64,000 bases of DNA from Chelonoidis abingdonii (GCF_003597395.2 NC_133773.1:124873858-124937857), one strand, 5' to 3'. Counted from the first letter of the stretch, positions 1 to 11,833 are shown. Numbers and translations are program-made. Notes: generated by a model from the letters alone, not told the origin.

Positions 1-1075
1 GCCTTTGTGATCCATTAAGCCTTGAAGAATAAGTGAATGATAGCCTTTTTGATTGCCCTACTTGCACCTTTTGGTGGGCATAGTATGGGGACATGGGTGC
101 CATTGATGACCTCTGAGCAGTTCAGAAACCCCATTCTCTGGAACCCAGCTATAATTGCTGGAAGTTTGGCAATGGCAACCACCTGTGGGTAGAGGAGTGT
201 TGATAACTTTGCAAACCTGCACTGCCACGAGCCTGACAGTGGTCTTCCCCACTCTGAAGCAGCTTGAGACTGATGGGTAGCTGTCCAGTACTGCAACTTC
301 CAAAGGGCAATAGCCATCCACTTCTGCACCAATGGGACTTTGGAACCAAGTGTTCTGCTACTGTAGGGTGGAGGCCAGTTCCTCAAAAGGCTCCATGAAC
401 ATCAGTTTCCTCATTATGAATTTCTGCAGCCACTGGTCATCATCCCAAGTTTCCAATATGATGTGATCTCACCACACCGGGCACCCTCCACACTGCACTA
501 TGCACCACTTCTGCTCCAGGAGTGATTGTCCACCCATGGGTATATAGTCACAACACCAGCAGTCTCCTGCATGCCTGTGTCATGGGACAACAGTGGATCA
601 GTCACTCCCCTGGTCACCTGTCTTTGGCTTATAAGATAGGACCAAGTCCATTCACCCAAGATTCTTGCTGGTTGCATGCTGCAGTGCACACACATGGCTC
701 CTGCAAGAAGGAGCAGTCGCAGAAATACATCATTAGGTACTTGCTCTGTGTCTTCCACCAAGTTGTAAAGAGGGGTGAGCAGGAACTGCCATTAACAAAT
801 ATGTGATGATGGCAGACAGTACCAACAACAAACTGCCAGGCATTCTTAGGGTGTCTCCTGTGATGCACAGAACCCTGGGATACTGCCCCTGAAATCCTAA
901 TGTCAAACAACACTAATATCAAAAAGCATCAGTGTGGATGTGTGAATATGTACATATACAGTTTGTATCCATGTCCACCACAGCATATGTGCACACTCAG
1001 TGTGGGTATGGGGGTACATGTGAGACCATATCCATGGGTAAGTACCCAACTATGTGTGCCACTGTGGACGTAGCC
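1..1075 (-). mobile_element. PIF/Harbinger DNA transposon, 5' portion
   Basis: Minus-strand element running off the left edge of the window. Its right end reads actgtggacgtagcc (1061-1075), which in reverse complement is the GGCTACGTCCACA-type terminal repeat common in reptile Harbingers. It is followed at 1076-1078 by taa, the usual 3-bp target of this superfamily. The partner end lies outside the window, so the TSD cannot be confirmed. The body carries a decayed nuclease-type transposase. Confidence 0.75.
15..761 (-). pseudogene. Harbinger (HARBI1-like) transposase relic
   Basis: Decayed DDE nuclease of the Harbinger family, which cuts and rejoins transposon ends in the nucleus. Translation is spread over several frames. 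Around 498-761 there is the leucine-rich N-terminal stretch. Near 390-450 a DDDQWLQKF-like segment matches the conserved WDDEQWLRNF region of turtle copies. At 200-330 ALWKL and FRVGKTTV (a VGKSTV-type HTH) lie in different frames. At 70-120 MGFLNCSEVINGTHVPIL matches MGFPNCxGAIDGTHIPI. The first catalytic Asp of the DGTH motif is Asn here (NGTH). Frameshifts and in-frame stops show it is dead. Only the N-terminal two thirds lie in the window. Host HARBI1 is unlikely given the decay and the nearby terminal repeat. Confidence 0.8.
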
Positions 1076-1078
1076 TAA

Positions 1079-1875
1079 ATGTCACAAACAGAAGAACTGC
1101 AAGCTCAAAGACAATCAGGTCTGAAATAGGATAGTTCAAAGGAGTGCAGGGCTAGAAAGCAGCACAAACCTTCCAAAAAGTTTTGGCCATTTATTTATTA
1201 AATTTATTTCTTCAAATGAAAAGGTAAAAATCAGTTTACATCATTTATTTGCTACTGCTGCTGCCTATCCATGGTTTCAGTTTGCTAAGAGGGAAGTCAT
1301 TCTTCTTGGTTGACATCTCAAGAGAGCATAGTTTTTGTTTTGGAGTACATTGTAGAAAAAGATGATTAAGAAGCTGATAGATATAGCAAAATGTTCTAAA
1401 CTGAAGAAGTTGGTACTTGATATGTTTACATTTCTCCCTAGAAATTTGCTACTGTCAGGCTTTAGAGCACAGTATTAAACTTATACAAGGGTTCAGGGTG
1501 TTCTTGCAAGTGTCATTAGTGCAGTGCAAAATCAGCTGATTCAAGGAGGAATTGAAGTGAGCACCTATTTAAGTACCTGAGGACATGTTGGAATACAGGA
1601 TAGTTAACTTTATCACAGTTGAGAAGGTAGAGCTGAGTGGAAGATGCTAATGATGACCTCACAGGATCAGCAGCAAATTAATCTTATTTGCAACAGCTTT
1701 CAATATGTCATCCAAAACTGCTAATGGGGAGAGGCTGAAAGTGAAACAACTTTTGCCTAAACAATATTTTGCAGTTTTGTGTAACCCAACCTTGCAGAGT
1801 AACCAGTGTAAGTTTTTGTCATCTTAGTACTGGAGGAGTTCTTCATATGTCCCATTGTTAACTAGGAATACTTGA
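1079..1875. other. unannotated intergenic DNA
   Basis: AT-rich, no ORF worth calling, no repeat family I recognise. Confidence 0.5.
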
Positions 1876-2355
1876 TGTACCAGGCCCAGAGGCCTCCTGC
1901 TGGAGGCCTGAGGGTCTTACAAAACCTAGTCCTAGAAAAGAGCAATAGAGAGGTCCTGCCAGGGGCACAGAGTGGCTCCAGGGAAGCAGTCAATCGGGGC
2001 CCAGGAGAAACATATAAAAAGAGCTGCAGAATAGAGTCAGTTCTCTGTTGGAGCCAGAGGAATGCAGACAGTGGTCCTGACTGACCAAAGGGAACTGCAG
2101 AACCATGGACAGATAGGTTCCTGAGAGGGACCAGGGAAGCAAGAGGGAGCTCTTGGCTGGCTGCTGGGACTTGCTGTATGCCCGGGCCTATGATATGAGT
2201 GAAGTGCATGTGAAGGTGAAGTGTCCAAGGAAAAGTGACCCAGAGAAACATCAGAATTGTGAGTGGCCAAAAGGATGCAGCGAGTGGCTGCTATTCATAA
2301 GGTCCCTAGACTGGCACCCAGAGTAATGGGTAGGCCTGCGTCGCTTCCCCTACCC
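1876..2355 (+). mobile_element. LTR-like fragment with TATA box
   Basis: Starts tgtaccaggcccag and has a TATA-like catataaaaag at 2011-2021, a layout resembling gypsy-type LTRs of turtles. The right end is undefined because it runs into the CR1 3' end at 2361. No TSD found. Several overlapping short ORFs on both strands here are chance. Confidence 0.4.
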
Positions 2356-2360
2356 CAATT

Positions 2361-4232
2361 AGAATCATAGAATGTCAGGGTTGGAAGGGACCTCAGGAGG
2401 TCATCTAGTCCAATCCCTTGCTCAAAGCAGGACCAATCCCCAACTAAATCATCCCAGCCTGACCTTAAAATCCTCTAAGGAAGGAGATTCCACCACCTCC
2501 CTAGGTACCGTGCCAGGCTTCACCACATCCTAGTGAAAAAGAGTTTCCTAGTATCCAACCTAAACCTCCCCACTGCAACTTGAGACCACTACTCCTTGTT
2601 CTGTCATCTGCTATCATGAGAACAGTCTAGATCCATCTCTTTGGAACCCCGTTTGAGGTAGTTGAAAGGAGCTATCAAATCCCCTCTCATTCTTCTCTTC
2701 TGCAGACATAAACAATCCCAGTTCCCTCAGCATCTCCTCCAGCCACCTAATCATTTTTGTTGCCCTTTCTGGACCTCTCTATTTTTCCACAATTTTTCTT
2801 CTGGGCCCAACTGGACACAGTACTCCAGATGAGGCCTACCAATGTCCAATAGAAGGGAATGATCACATCCTCGATCTGCTGGCAATGCCCCTACTTATAC
2901 ACCCAAAATGCTGTTAGCTTTCTTGCAACAAGGGCACACTGTGATCATATCCTGTAACCTTAGGTCCTTTTCTGCAGAACAGCTGCCAGCATTGGTTCTA
3001 GTCTCTAGCAGTGCATGGGATTTTTCGTCCTTAGTGCAGGACTCTGCACTTGTCTTGTTGAACCTCATCAGATTCCTTTTGGCCAAATCTTCTAATTTGT
3101 CTAGGTTCCTCTGTATCTATCGCTACCTCCAGCATATCAACCATCCTCCAGTTTAGTGTCATCTGCAAACTTTGCTGAGGGTGCAGTCCACTCCATCTCT
3201 AGATCATTAATGAAGATATTGACAACAAAACCGGCCCAGACCAACCCTTGGGGCAGTCTGCTTGATATCCGGCTGCCACACTAGATGGAGCCATTGATCC
3301 TACCCAATTAAGCCTTGATGATCTAGCCAGCCTTCTGTCGCACCTTATAGTCCATTCTGCCCAGCTCATACTTCTTTAACTTGATGGCAAAAATACTTTG
3401 TGAGACCGTATTAAAAGCTTTGCTAACGTCAAGGAATAACACATCCACTGCTTTCCCCTCATCCACAGAGCCAGTTATCTCCTCATAGAAAGCAATTAGG
3501 TTAGTCAGGCATGACTTGCCCTTGGTGAACCCATGCTGACTGTTCCTGATCACTTTCGTCTTCTTTAAGTGCTTCAGAATTGATTCCTTGAGGACCTGCT
3601 TCATGATTTTTCCAAGGAATGAGGTGAGGCTGACTGGCCTGTACTTCCCCGGATCCTCTTTCTTCCCCTTTTTAAAGATGGTCACTACATTAGCCTTTTT
3701 CCAGTCATCCGGGACCTCCTCTGATCACCATGAGTTTTCACAGATAATGGCCAATGGCTCTGCAATCACATCTGCCAACTCCTTTCGCACCCTCAGATGC
3801 AGTGCTTCTGGTCCCATGGACTTGTGCTCATCCAGTTTTTCTACATAGTCCCGAACCACTTCTTTCTCCACAGATGGTGGGTCCCCTCCTCCCCATGCTG
3901 TGCTGCCCAGTGCAGCAGTTTGGGAGCTGACCTTGTTCGTGAAGATAGAGCCAAAAAAATTAAATACATTAGCTTTTTCCACATCCTCTGTCACTAGGTT
4001 GCCTCTCTCATTCAGTAAGGGGCCCATACTTTCCTTGACTTTCTTCTTGTTGCTAACATACTTGAAGAAACCCCTTCTTGTTACTCTTAACATCTCTTGC
4101 TAGCTGCAACTCCATGTGTGATTTGGCCTTCCTGATTTCACTCCTGCATGCCTGAGCAATATTTTTATACTCCTCCCAGGTCATTTGTCCAAGCTTCCAC
4201 TTCCTGTAACCTTCTTTTTTATGTTTAGCCAC
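2361..4232 (-). mobile_element. CR1 LINE, 5'-truncated
   Basis: Non-LTR retrotransposon of the CR1 clade. Its 3' terminus is at 2361, where agaatcatagaat is the reverse complement of the CR1 tail ATTCTATGATTCT, followed by the typical ggttggaagggacctcagga block. It then runs through RT coding sequence to about 4232, where similarity stops, so the 5' part (ORF1 and endonuclease) is missing. 5' truncation is normal for target-primed insertion. It abuts the LTR-like piece on its left. Confidence 0.9.
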
Positions 4233-4289
4233 TGAAGAAGTTGCCTGAGTGGGTGAAATATCTATGTACTGTACAATGTTAAAGAACAA
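3158..4289 (-). pseudogene. CR1 reverse transcriptase relic
   Basis: Reverse transcriptase that copies CR1 RNA into DNA at the nicked target. The reading order (minus strand) is as follows. First comes the linker between endonuclease and RT (4053-4232, [19 protein letters not shown]). Next is the RT lead-in at 3725-4093 ([19 protein letters not shown]). The RT core is at 3323-3685, with KYRPVSLTSFLGKIMKQVL and DVSKAFNTVS, where the second conserved Asp of DLSKAFDTV is Asn. An intact catalytic FADD codon set is at 3158-3169 but in another frame. The pieces are separated by stops and frameshifts, so the protein cannot be made. The extension to 4289 is an ORF run-on beyond the similarity. Confidence 0.88.
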
Positions 4290-4389
4290 TCATTCCAGAT
4301 GGAACATGATGAACATTTTTTTTAAATGTAAAATGCTCATTCCATACAACCCCACCATCTTGAGGTAAACCTCATTGTTCCTTCCCTTC

Positions 4390-4702
4390 TGTGATGGGGC
4401 ATCTGCCCCACGCTGGCAGAAAAGAGGTTGAAAGCAGCTCTAGAGAGACTGCACTGGAGACAGCCAATCAGGGCCAGGTTGCTAAACCATGGATTGAAAT
4501 TTGCCACTGAAGGAAGTGGCCAGACAGTAGACTGCAAGTCCTCCTGGAAGGGAACATAGTATGGCACAGCCAGAGGGCAGTGTCACTGAAGAGGACACCG
4601 CAGTCCTGGGAATGACATAGGTCCAGGAACAGAGGTGACAGCGGGTGAGGCACCACCAGGACAGCCAGCAGAAGACACAGTGGTGAGTTGCATCCCCTCA
4701 CA
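4390..4702 (+). repeat. 5' LTR of the deleted element
   Basis: TGTGATGGGGCATCTGCCCC at the start, catcccctcaca at the end, 313 bp. Its last ~100 bp (4599-4702) match 5411-5544 with shared blocks gcagtcctgggaatga, gtgaggcaccaccag and aggacagccagcag. A possible primer-binding site (tggtggagaatgc) starts 3 nt downstream; I cannot name the tRNA. Confidence 0.78.
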
Positions 4703-4825
4703 CATGGTGGAGAATGCAGGCATTTGGTTGCCCTTGAGAGAAGGGGGACTGAGTGAGAGACTCAGACTTTGCCAGCTGCGCCTGATAGGAGGAGAATTTG
4801 AAAGACTATTTGAGAGACAGTAAGT

Positions 4826-5350
4826 TTGGAGCTACAATGGAGCTGCAATATGTGGAAGCTTTTTCTGAGGGCTTATATACTCTCCCAGACTGGACTCCAA
4901 AGTCAGTTCCTCTGCAGCAAGGGGCCAACAAATAACGGCAGCAAGGGCAAACAGCAAAGGCAGCTTCTGGGCCTGCTGCTGCAGGTACTCAGGACCCAAC
5001 AGAGACAGTGCGAGGCACAGGAGTGCTTACAGACCCATATGTCTCTGCTAGCCAAGCAATACCTTTATATACTTAAGCTGCTGCAGGAGTAGGTCCATAG
5101 AGGCCACTGAGAGCAAGAGAGGAAGCCAGGCAGTAAGGCCGGGGCCAGTGTCTGGGCCAAGTGAATGTTATGCTTTTGGACAACATGGACACTGGACAAG
5201 AGAGTGCCCCTACCAGGGTGGGGGACAAAAGCCTCTCCCAGAGACTTGGAAAGTGTGAGAGCTTAGAGTCCCTCCTGTGAGGAGAACAAGGAGGAGATGG
5301 GTGTGTTGGACCTGTGGGCAACAGGTGCACCTGAGGAAGGAGTGTCCTCT
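4826..5350 (+). pseudogene. gag relic with two CCHC zinc knuckles
   Basis: Remnant of the structural Gag protein that packages retroelement RNA in the cytoplasm. A Gln/Leu-rich segment (4826-5092) is in one frame. Two nucleocapsid zinc knuckles follow in a shared different frame. The first, at 5166-5207, has spacing C-x2-C-x4-H-x4-C but its second Cys is Phe (CYAFGQHGHWTREC). The second, at 5304-5345, is complete (CWTCGQQVHLRKEC). The two knuckles are 138 bp apart with both in frame, though other stops break the ORF. No protease or RT follows. The tandem-knuckle layout fits a Ty3/gypsy Gag; a retroviral Gag is possible but less likely. Confidence 0.72.
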
Positions 5351-5410
5351 TAGTTGTAGGGCCAAAGCTAGCCCAGGAGAAGAAGCTGAGAAAATGAAGG
5401 ACAATGGGAG

Positions 5411-5544
5411 GCTGCAGTCCTGGGAATGATGTGGGTCCAGGACCACAGGTAACAGTGGGTGAGGCACCACCAGAAGAGAGCACAGTGCTAATTCCCAGGA
5501 CAGCCAGCAGGAGGCACTGTGTTGTTGAGTCACACCCCATCACA
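5411..5544 (+). repeat. partial 3' LTR of the deleted element
   Basis: Corresponds to the last third of the LTR at 4390-4702, with a 20-25-bp extra stretch (agaagagagcacagtg) relative to it, ending caccccatcaca. Confidence 0.75.
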
Positions 5545-5599
5545 CCTACTCAACACTCTTGTTTTGTTTGTTTTTGCTTTTTACCTATACGTACATTGT

Positions 5600-6803
5600 A
5601 GGCCTTTGGGGGCAGGGTCTTGGTCTTATAGATGTAAGCAGAGTCAGGATGAGCTCTATTCTGACATCTGGTGGAAAGAATTTCAGAGAGTGTATTTGCA
5701 TAGGCACGCCTACCCCATCCCAGACTGCCGAGCTGTGGGACTGCTTTGTGACAGAAATGACTCAACCTCAGTTGGGTGGTACTTGCTAGACAAGGGACAT
5801 GAGTTCCAAAACCCTGTGAATAGAGAGAGGTTGGGGACAGGTATTTGTGCCTGGTGGTGAGTCTCCTTGTGGCCTGAAACACCAGTTCCACCCCTCCTTC
5901 GACGTGAATGTCAGAGTTCATTTTTTATTCCTAAACTCTGAGTACAGTTATGGAGCTGGAACTCAACTTGGGCAATGTGCTGCATGGCTTATATGACTGA
6001 GATCACTAGAGTTGAAATCACAAGAGCTGAAATTACTGCGCGAGAGATGAGTTTGTGCTAATAGTGGGGAGCTGAAGCTATAACTGCAAACAGAGCAGTT
6101 GGCGAGTTGAATTTGTGGAAGGCTGGAGGGATCATCGGGACGGAGCTGGTGAGCAGAGCTGGGCAGAGCGGAGGTAGTTGGGTGAAGGGGGGAGGTCCAC
6201 ATGAGCGGCGGAGCTGAGCAGTGGCAGGACACTGGAGCAGCTCTACGGACATGGTGGAGCAGAGAGTGTGAGCGAGCAGGTTTTGAGTGCCGGCGGTGGA
6301 GACAGGAGTGAGCGCTGGTAAAGTGGGCAGTTTAGTGGAGGAATGCGAGAAGCAAGAACCCGCGGAGGGCAGGGCGTTGGCCACGGACCATTTAGGTGTC
6401 TTTCTGCAGGCTTGGGGGAGGGACCGTCTGCAGATACTCAATTGGTGGCTGACTGACTCGGCAGAGACGTTTGGATTGTGGGACTTTGGGACCTGTGGGT
6501 GATTTGGGTGCTGGTCAGATCCAGGGAAAGACACAGCCATTTCCTGGGGTGGGTGTTTGCGTAGGTTGGTCTAGGGAACTCTAGTTGGGTTGTTTTTGCC
6601 CATTAGTGCTTGTGTTTACTATTAATAAACCTTTTCTGCTAACGCAAGTCTGTGCTTGGAGAGGGGAAGTTTGCTTTTGGGCACTAGGGTGGGTAAGATT
6701 TACCAGGTACTGGGTGGGCTGCGAGCTGGTTTGGCATTGTGTTACTTAAAACGGAACCCTGGAACTGACCGCACCTTGTTCTGGCACTCAGGGAAGAAGG
6801 GGT
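5600..6803 (+). mobile_element. probable long LTR, unclassified
   Basis: Two blocks look like parts of one long LTR. 5640-5810 resembles a dispersed turtle repeat (gagctctattctgacatctg). 5940-6780 is G-rich and has a polyadenylation-like attaataaacc near 6620-6630. The right end is interrupted by the solo LTR at 6804. Boundaries and TSD not established. ORFs here (for example the 123-aa and 160-aa minus-strand ones) have no recognisable content. Confidence 0.4.
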
Positions 6804-7737
6804 TGTCATCAGTAGCTAGGTAAGATAGGTTAAGCTTTTCTTTTACGGTAAGGTGAACAAAGGGAACTCACACTGACCAGAGGAAATCAGAGAACTTGGA
6901 TTGTTTAAAAGTCAGGGGCGGGAATTGGTGTACTCTGGGTCTTGTTTCTTCTCGCGCTATGGAGAAAGTTCCTGTAAGCTCTATTTCTTTGCTATATGAT
7001 CCCTAAAAGTGTGAGTACAGAGGCAACAAGGCCAAATAGGCTGTTATTGCTTTGTGTTGTAATGTACATGTGTTTGGCTGTGCGGAGCTGGTTTGAAAGG
7101 GGTAATCTTTAAATCAGACGTTATTCCTATATTTGCTAATAGCACGCAGGCGTATTGATTCTTAATGAGGGATATTGTTTGTATTTGTTCTTGCTTTTGA
7201 TAGTCTTTTAACTGTGGAGTTTCTTTCTAGTAGCAAGGATAGAAATTTTGTATCCGTATCTATCTCACGGGAAACAGAGAGGGGAAGGAAGCATACATTG
7301 GTTTGACTTCCTATGTTCCAGGCGACGGCTGCGGGAAAGAGCGAAAGAATAACTTGTGTTTGAGGTGTTTCTCTAGTTACTCTGCTACGGAGCAGGGAGG
7401 GGTGAATTCCTGTGTGTTGCTGGGACAGTTTGAGCCTAGCGGGGGAGTAATAGCTTCTTGGTTTGCATCAGAGGAGTTAATTAGAGAATCGCCAGGCACC
7501 CCAGAAGGGGGGGAAGCTGGGATGAGATAGGGAGAACCCAGGGTTGTGTCGTGGGTCTCCAGGAAAGTTGGGAGGCAGAGAGGGGGGTCCCACAAGGAAT
7601 GTGGGACCCGGCGATAAAGCTGAATCTATCTGGTGGCAGCGAAGTAAAATCCAAGCTGGTAGTGAGCTTGGGGGAGGTTCAGGTAAACACTCAGATGTTG
7701 AACTCTAAGTCCAGATTTGAGACAGACGTTTACCACA
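6804..7737 (+). mobile_element. solo LTR (family 1, TGTCAT start)
   Basis: 934 bp, starts tgtcatcagtagctagg and ends gacagacgtttaccaca. It is flanked by gggt at 6800-6803 and gggt at 7738-7741. The U3 block (gtgaacaaagggaactcac, ccagaggaaatcagagaact) and U5 block (ccaagctggtagtgagcttg) recur in the LTRs at 43,804, 46,674, 50,869 and 54,331. No internal region follows, so it is a solo LTR left by recombination between two LTRs. Confidence 0.82.
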
Positions 7738-8040
7738 GGGTTACATATATATGTGCTGTAAAATGTATTCTATTATAGGCAGGGCTCCTAGCATAACATA
7801 TTAAGGTTGCTCATTATAAGACTGTCGGCTGCTCTGGGCCAGGGTGGGGTTGGGAACTGAAATTGAGAGCAGGGAGTCTGTCTCTCCTGTACTTTCAGTG
7901 ACCCCCTCACACACACTCCTCTGCTGGTACCCAAGCAGTGTGGATCTGATGCAAAGGGAATAAAGTCCAGACTGAGGAGGAGGGAAAGGAGTAGAGTGGG
8001 GCAAGGAGTCTAATGAGACTTGGACCATAAATACTGAGAG

Positions 8041-8188
8041 CAGGGCCAGCTCTAGATTTTTTGCTGCCCCAAGCTCCAAGAGCGCAGCTGCCCAGGCAGA
8101 AAAAGAAAAAGGATGGCTGGAATACCGCCCCTGGAATTGTGCCACCCCAAGCATGTGCTTGCTTTGCTGGTGCCTAGAGCCGGTCCTG
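8041..8188. mobile_element. hAT-type MITE, 148 bp
   Basis: Terminal inverted repeats cagggccagctctag and ctagagccggtcctg. Perfect 8-bp TSD actgagag at 8033-8040 and 8189-8196, as expected for hAT. A related copy, also TSD-flanked, is at 58,825-59,039. Confidence 0.92.
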
Positions 8189-9240
8189 ACTGAGAGAGAA
8201 ACTGGGACTGGCTGGGCAAAGGGACTGAGACTGGGAGCTGCGGGGAAGGGAAGCTGGGACTGGTTGGGTCAGGAGACTGGAGCTGGTGTGAGGAACCCGA
8301 GGAGGGGAGATTGGCACTGGGTTGTTAAGAAGATTGGAACTGGTCAGGAGTAGGGAAGAGACAGGCCTTGGACAGTGACAGGTTGGAGTGAATTGAGCAG
8401 AAGTCAGGCTTGGGGAGAATGAGCAGAAGAGTCTGTTCTCACTGCAGAATATTCCCCTCCAGAGCCTAGAATTGATCTCAAGGTTCTTGCCTTGATCACT
8501 CTTCCTCCGCTGCCAGCAAAATCTGTAAAATTTACTGACAAAGTGTGTGTCTCATCCCCATGTAGTTCAGGTCCACACAGTAGGATGACAACCTACTGCT
8601 GCTATTAGTTACTCCATTAGCTCAAATGGCAGAGATCTGTGAGGTGGATCAAAAGGTTCCAGTGACGCTGATGATCCATGTGGGTATCAATATAATAGAA
8701 TTTCAGGTTTTTTCAGTTTGCTTTTTTTTTTTTTTAATCTAAGGTATTATTTATATAGATACACACACACACCACAACCCTGTGTTAAAAGAAAATCATT
8801 ATAGTTGCAAAGTCAAGCACTCAAAAGTTAGGAAATGCCAGAATTAATGTTGCCTGTGGAACCTCAATATGCCCCCCTTGTGAATATGCATTATGGTACA
8901 ATCTTTAGTTTATAGTTACAGTCAGGCAAGAGGGCAGATATTTGGGGAGTGAAAATCAATGGTGAAAATCTAACTGAAAGCAGCTGAAGGAGAAGAATGT
9001 ATGGTGCTGCTTAGCACCAGGCTTAAGTGGTAGTATTTTTTAAAAAAAAAGTGGTGAGGGGAATTTTAACTGTGTGAGGAAACCAGAGGAACACCTCCAT
9101 TAGTAATTCTGTCACACTCCCAAATTGAGGGGATAAAGAAGATGGCACTATAAAAATACAGACTGTGAATTCATCTATTTTATAGAGTTGAGTTTTTTGT
9201 TTTTTTGTTTTTTTCAGTATGCTCACTAATAAATGCAGTT
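8189..9240. other. unannotated DNA with degenerate G-rich tandem units and possible SINE relic
   Basis: 8200-8400 contains degenerate ctgggactgg-type tandem units. 8600-8660 has a tRNA-like attagctcaaatggcagag string, possibly an old SINE head, too decayed to call. Poly-T and (AC)n runs at 8720-8775. Confidence 0.35.
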
Positions 9241-9560
9241 TTGAGTCAACCAAAGCTGTTTGTGAATTTCAGTGAAATCTGGCAAAATAGTTTCACCTGG
9301 AAAAAAAAAGGGAAACACAAAAATTGAAACATTTTGTCTCAACATTTTCAAAATGAAAATTAGTGGGGTTTTTTAAATTTAACTAAAAATAAAAACCCCA
9401 CACACAAAAGGGTAAAAATAACCCACCTAAAAATTTAAATAGATGTTTCTCACTGAAATGAAAAAGGATAGTTTTTGGTTTGGGGGTGAACGGAAACATT
9501 TTTTTTTCCAGATTTTTCAGTTTGGCCACGAAACCAAAAAGTCAATTATTCACTCAGCTT
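9240..9560. repeat. AT-rich dispersed repeat, copy 1
   Basis: Built from aaaacattttgtc and gaaaatgtt-like blocks and ending attattcactcagctttag. Similar blocks occur at 19,560-19,700 and 57,480-57,790. It looks like an old DNA-type repeat; class not assigned. Confidence 0.4.
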
Positions 9561-10716
9561 TAGTTTTCTGTATCTGTTTACGTTGTAAATTTGGTGGCTG
9601 CTTCTTCCTCTGTTATATATAGGGTTAAGCATACTTTTGATTAATATTTGTCATTATGTTTATTTCCTTACTTTAAAAAAAAATCTTGAATAGCTTGGTG
9701 GACTCAACAATAAAGAAACTCTTCAGACCAGTGGTAGTTAGTTTAAAATAAATGTTCTTAGACGATTAGCTAATTCCCTCAAAACATTTGAAATCTTTTG
9801 AATCCCCTCTTTCACAGCTGTTATTGATTATTCTCATTATTTTTCATATGCACAGGAAGTTTGAATATATTCAACTATCAGGGCGGTGATGTTTGTTTTT
9901 TTAAGGATCATTGTCAGCTATATTCACCATGAATTGTCTGACAATCTTTTCCACAGTGGTAAAAGCTTAAGAAACTATAATGACTTAGGGTTGAATAGTT
10001 CCCCATGCAGATGTTTTCCTCACTTAGAAGACCGAAAACCCAGGGCCTGATTCTCCATTCCTCTGCACTTTGTGTCATTTATATACCAGTGCAAAGTGTG
10101 AGTAAAATACTACATCAGACTAGCATTTGCTCTATTTCAGTTTGCTCTATTTCAGACAGATGTACATGACTAAACAGGATGCAGGGCAGTGGAAAATCAG
10201 TGATTCTTCCTAATTGTTCAGAAATGGGGCATTCCCTTCCCTGTAACAGAATAAGCTGCTCTCCTATGCAGTAAGACAAACATGTTAACATAATGCTGAT
10301 TAACCCCAGAATAGCATTACACAGGTCAGTCTCTGGGGAGGGTGTACAAATCATGCAGAAATGCTCTTTTCTGGCCTCATCCTTCTCCACTCATGGAATC
10401 CCAACCCCACCATATACCCATAAAGAAGTATCCTTGGGAACGGAGGCAACAAGAGATGATACCATAGTGACAGAATTCTCTCCCGTCCCTGCCTTACATG
10501 TCCATTCTAGATACCATTGCGGCTCATAGATAGCGGCAATGATAGAACTCTTGATTACTTCTTTTCGGGGGTAGAAAAAGATTTGTAACTCCTGGAAGAA
10601 GAAATGAAAAATTTAAAGAACTGGCCGCTCGTTCAACATGAGTGCTTGCTGGGAACCCAAGAACATTCACTGAAGAGTTTATTCTCAAAATAAAACTAGA
10701 TTGAAATTACTTCTGA
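9561..10716. other. unannotated intergenic DNA
   Basis: AT-rich. Contains a 15-bp tandem duplication (tttgctctatttcag, twice) near 10,125-10,155 and a weak dispersed-repeat relic (gggcctgattctcc) near 10,040. No coding evidence. Confidence 0.45.
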
Positions 10717-10980
10717 GGGTATGTCTGCGCTGGAATAAAGACCTGCAGTGGCCCACGTCTGCTAACTTGAGTTCACAAGACTCAGACTGCAGGGCTAAAT
10801 ATTTGCTGTGTAGACTTTAGGCTCAGGCTGGAGCCCAGGCTCTGGGACCTTCCCCCTCATGGGCTTTCAAGGCCCAGGCTCCAGCCCAAGCCTGGATATC
10901 TACACAGCAAGTTTACAGCCCCAGAGCCCAAGCCTGAGTTAGCTGTGTGATTGTAGGGAGTCTGCCAGTACAGATGCAGC
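10717..10980. mobile_element. palindromic Harbinger-type MITE
   Basis: Begins gggtatgtctgcgctgg, close to the GGGTATGTCTACACTGC end of turtle Harbinger MITEs. It is nearly palindromic: ggctcaggctggagcccaggc on the left pairs with gcccaggctccagcccaagcc on the right, and gtgtagac with tctacac. The right end is eroded, so the TSD is not readable. Confidence 0.75.
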
Positions 10981-11833
10981 ACATTAATCCTCTATTGTTT
11001 TTCACTAGATCTTTCAATATACATTCTAAAAAATGTTCAGTCATAGACCTAATAATTGAATGTCATTATCTAAAGCTATTACAGAGCTAAAATACTGTAT
11101 TGAGCCACATAAATAAGTATAGATATTAGCAAGAATACTCTGTTATTCACTACAAACTCTATTAATCAAATCAACTAAAACAATCAATTATCTAGCATGG
11201 AATTACATATTCCCTAATTCTAGTTAGAAATAATTGGGTAAATTGGCTTCATTTTATAGACGTTGTTCCCAGGAAATAGAATGGAAATATTTCACTTTGA
11301 TTGGCTTTAATAATTTTGTGTTGTCATGAGAGTTAAGAAAATTGAAATGTGATGATTCTTAAATCTTTTCTATCATATAATTTTAAGACTCTGAGAACTG
11401 TAATTAATATGAGAAACTTTTTAAAAAGTATCTTTTCTCTCTTCAGTAGGTTTTTATATGCCTTTTTTCTTTATATATTTCTAATAAAAGTTGAAAAAAT
11501 GTTTTCTTTTAAAGTCTTGATAGCAGTATTCTGGAACTAGACCTTTATAACTGAATCTTGAACCTACAAGAATCTCTATGGCAGTATCGTGATACATTAT
11601 TAATTTAGAGGTGAGGAACTCCTTTCCTTTTCTTTAAAAATGTATTTTGCAAAGTGTTGCAAGGAACTCATGTTAAATTTTTTTCTCCATATAAATACTC
11701 ATTTTTAACAAAACTTTTATGCATTGTTACATTGGAGACAAACTTTAATGTACTAGCTTCTATGACTTTATGAATTTGGGGGAGTTACCATTTTAGTCCA
11801 TACTGCCACTTTCAAAGAACTATGACAAATATT
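10981..11833. other. unannotated intergenic DNA
   Basis: AT-rich, no recognised repeat or gene. The 63-aa ORF at 11,349-11,540 is low complexity, rich in Phe, Leu and Lys. Confidence 0.45.

Larger units (their letters stand above)
4390..5544 (+). mobile_element. internally deleted LTR retrotransposon
   Basis: A 1,155-bp element with an LTR at each end, a gag remnant between them and no pol. The outer ends read TGTGATGGGG and CCCCATCACA. Flanks are ccttc (4385-4389) and cctac (5545-5549), a 5-bp TSD with one mismatch. Between the LTRs lie a coiled, Gln-rich gag segment and two CCHC knuckles. The right LTR keeps only its 3' part, so a deletion removed pol and most of the 3' LTR. The TGTGATG...CATCACA ends recall a gypsy-type family of turtles, and the 49,074-49,734 LTR has similar ends. 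Confidence 0.8.

Noticed and set aside
1876..2251. 129-aa minus ORF as a membrane protein
   Set aside because: Hydrophobic-looking but lies in an LTR-like repeat with the opposite strand also open; no start context or homology.
7303..7595. 75-aa and 72-aa ORFs
   Set aside because: Within the solo LTR at 6804-7737.
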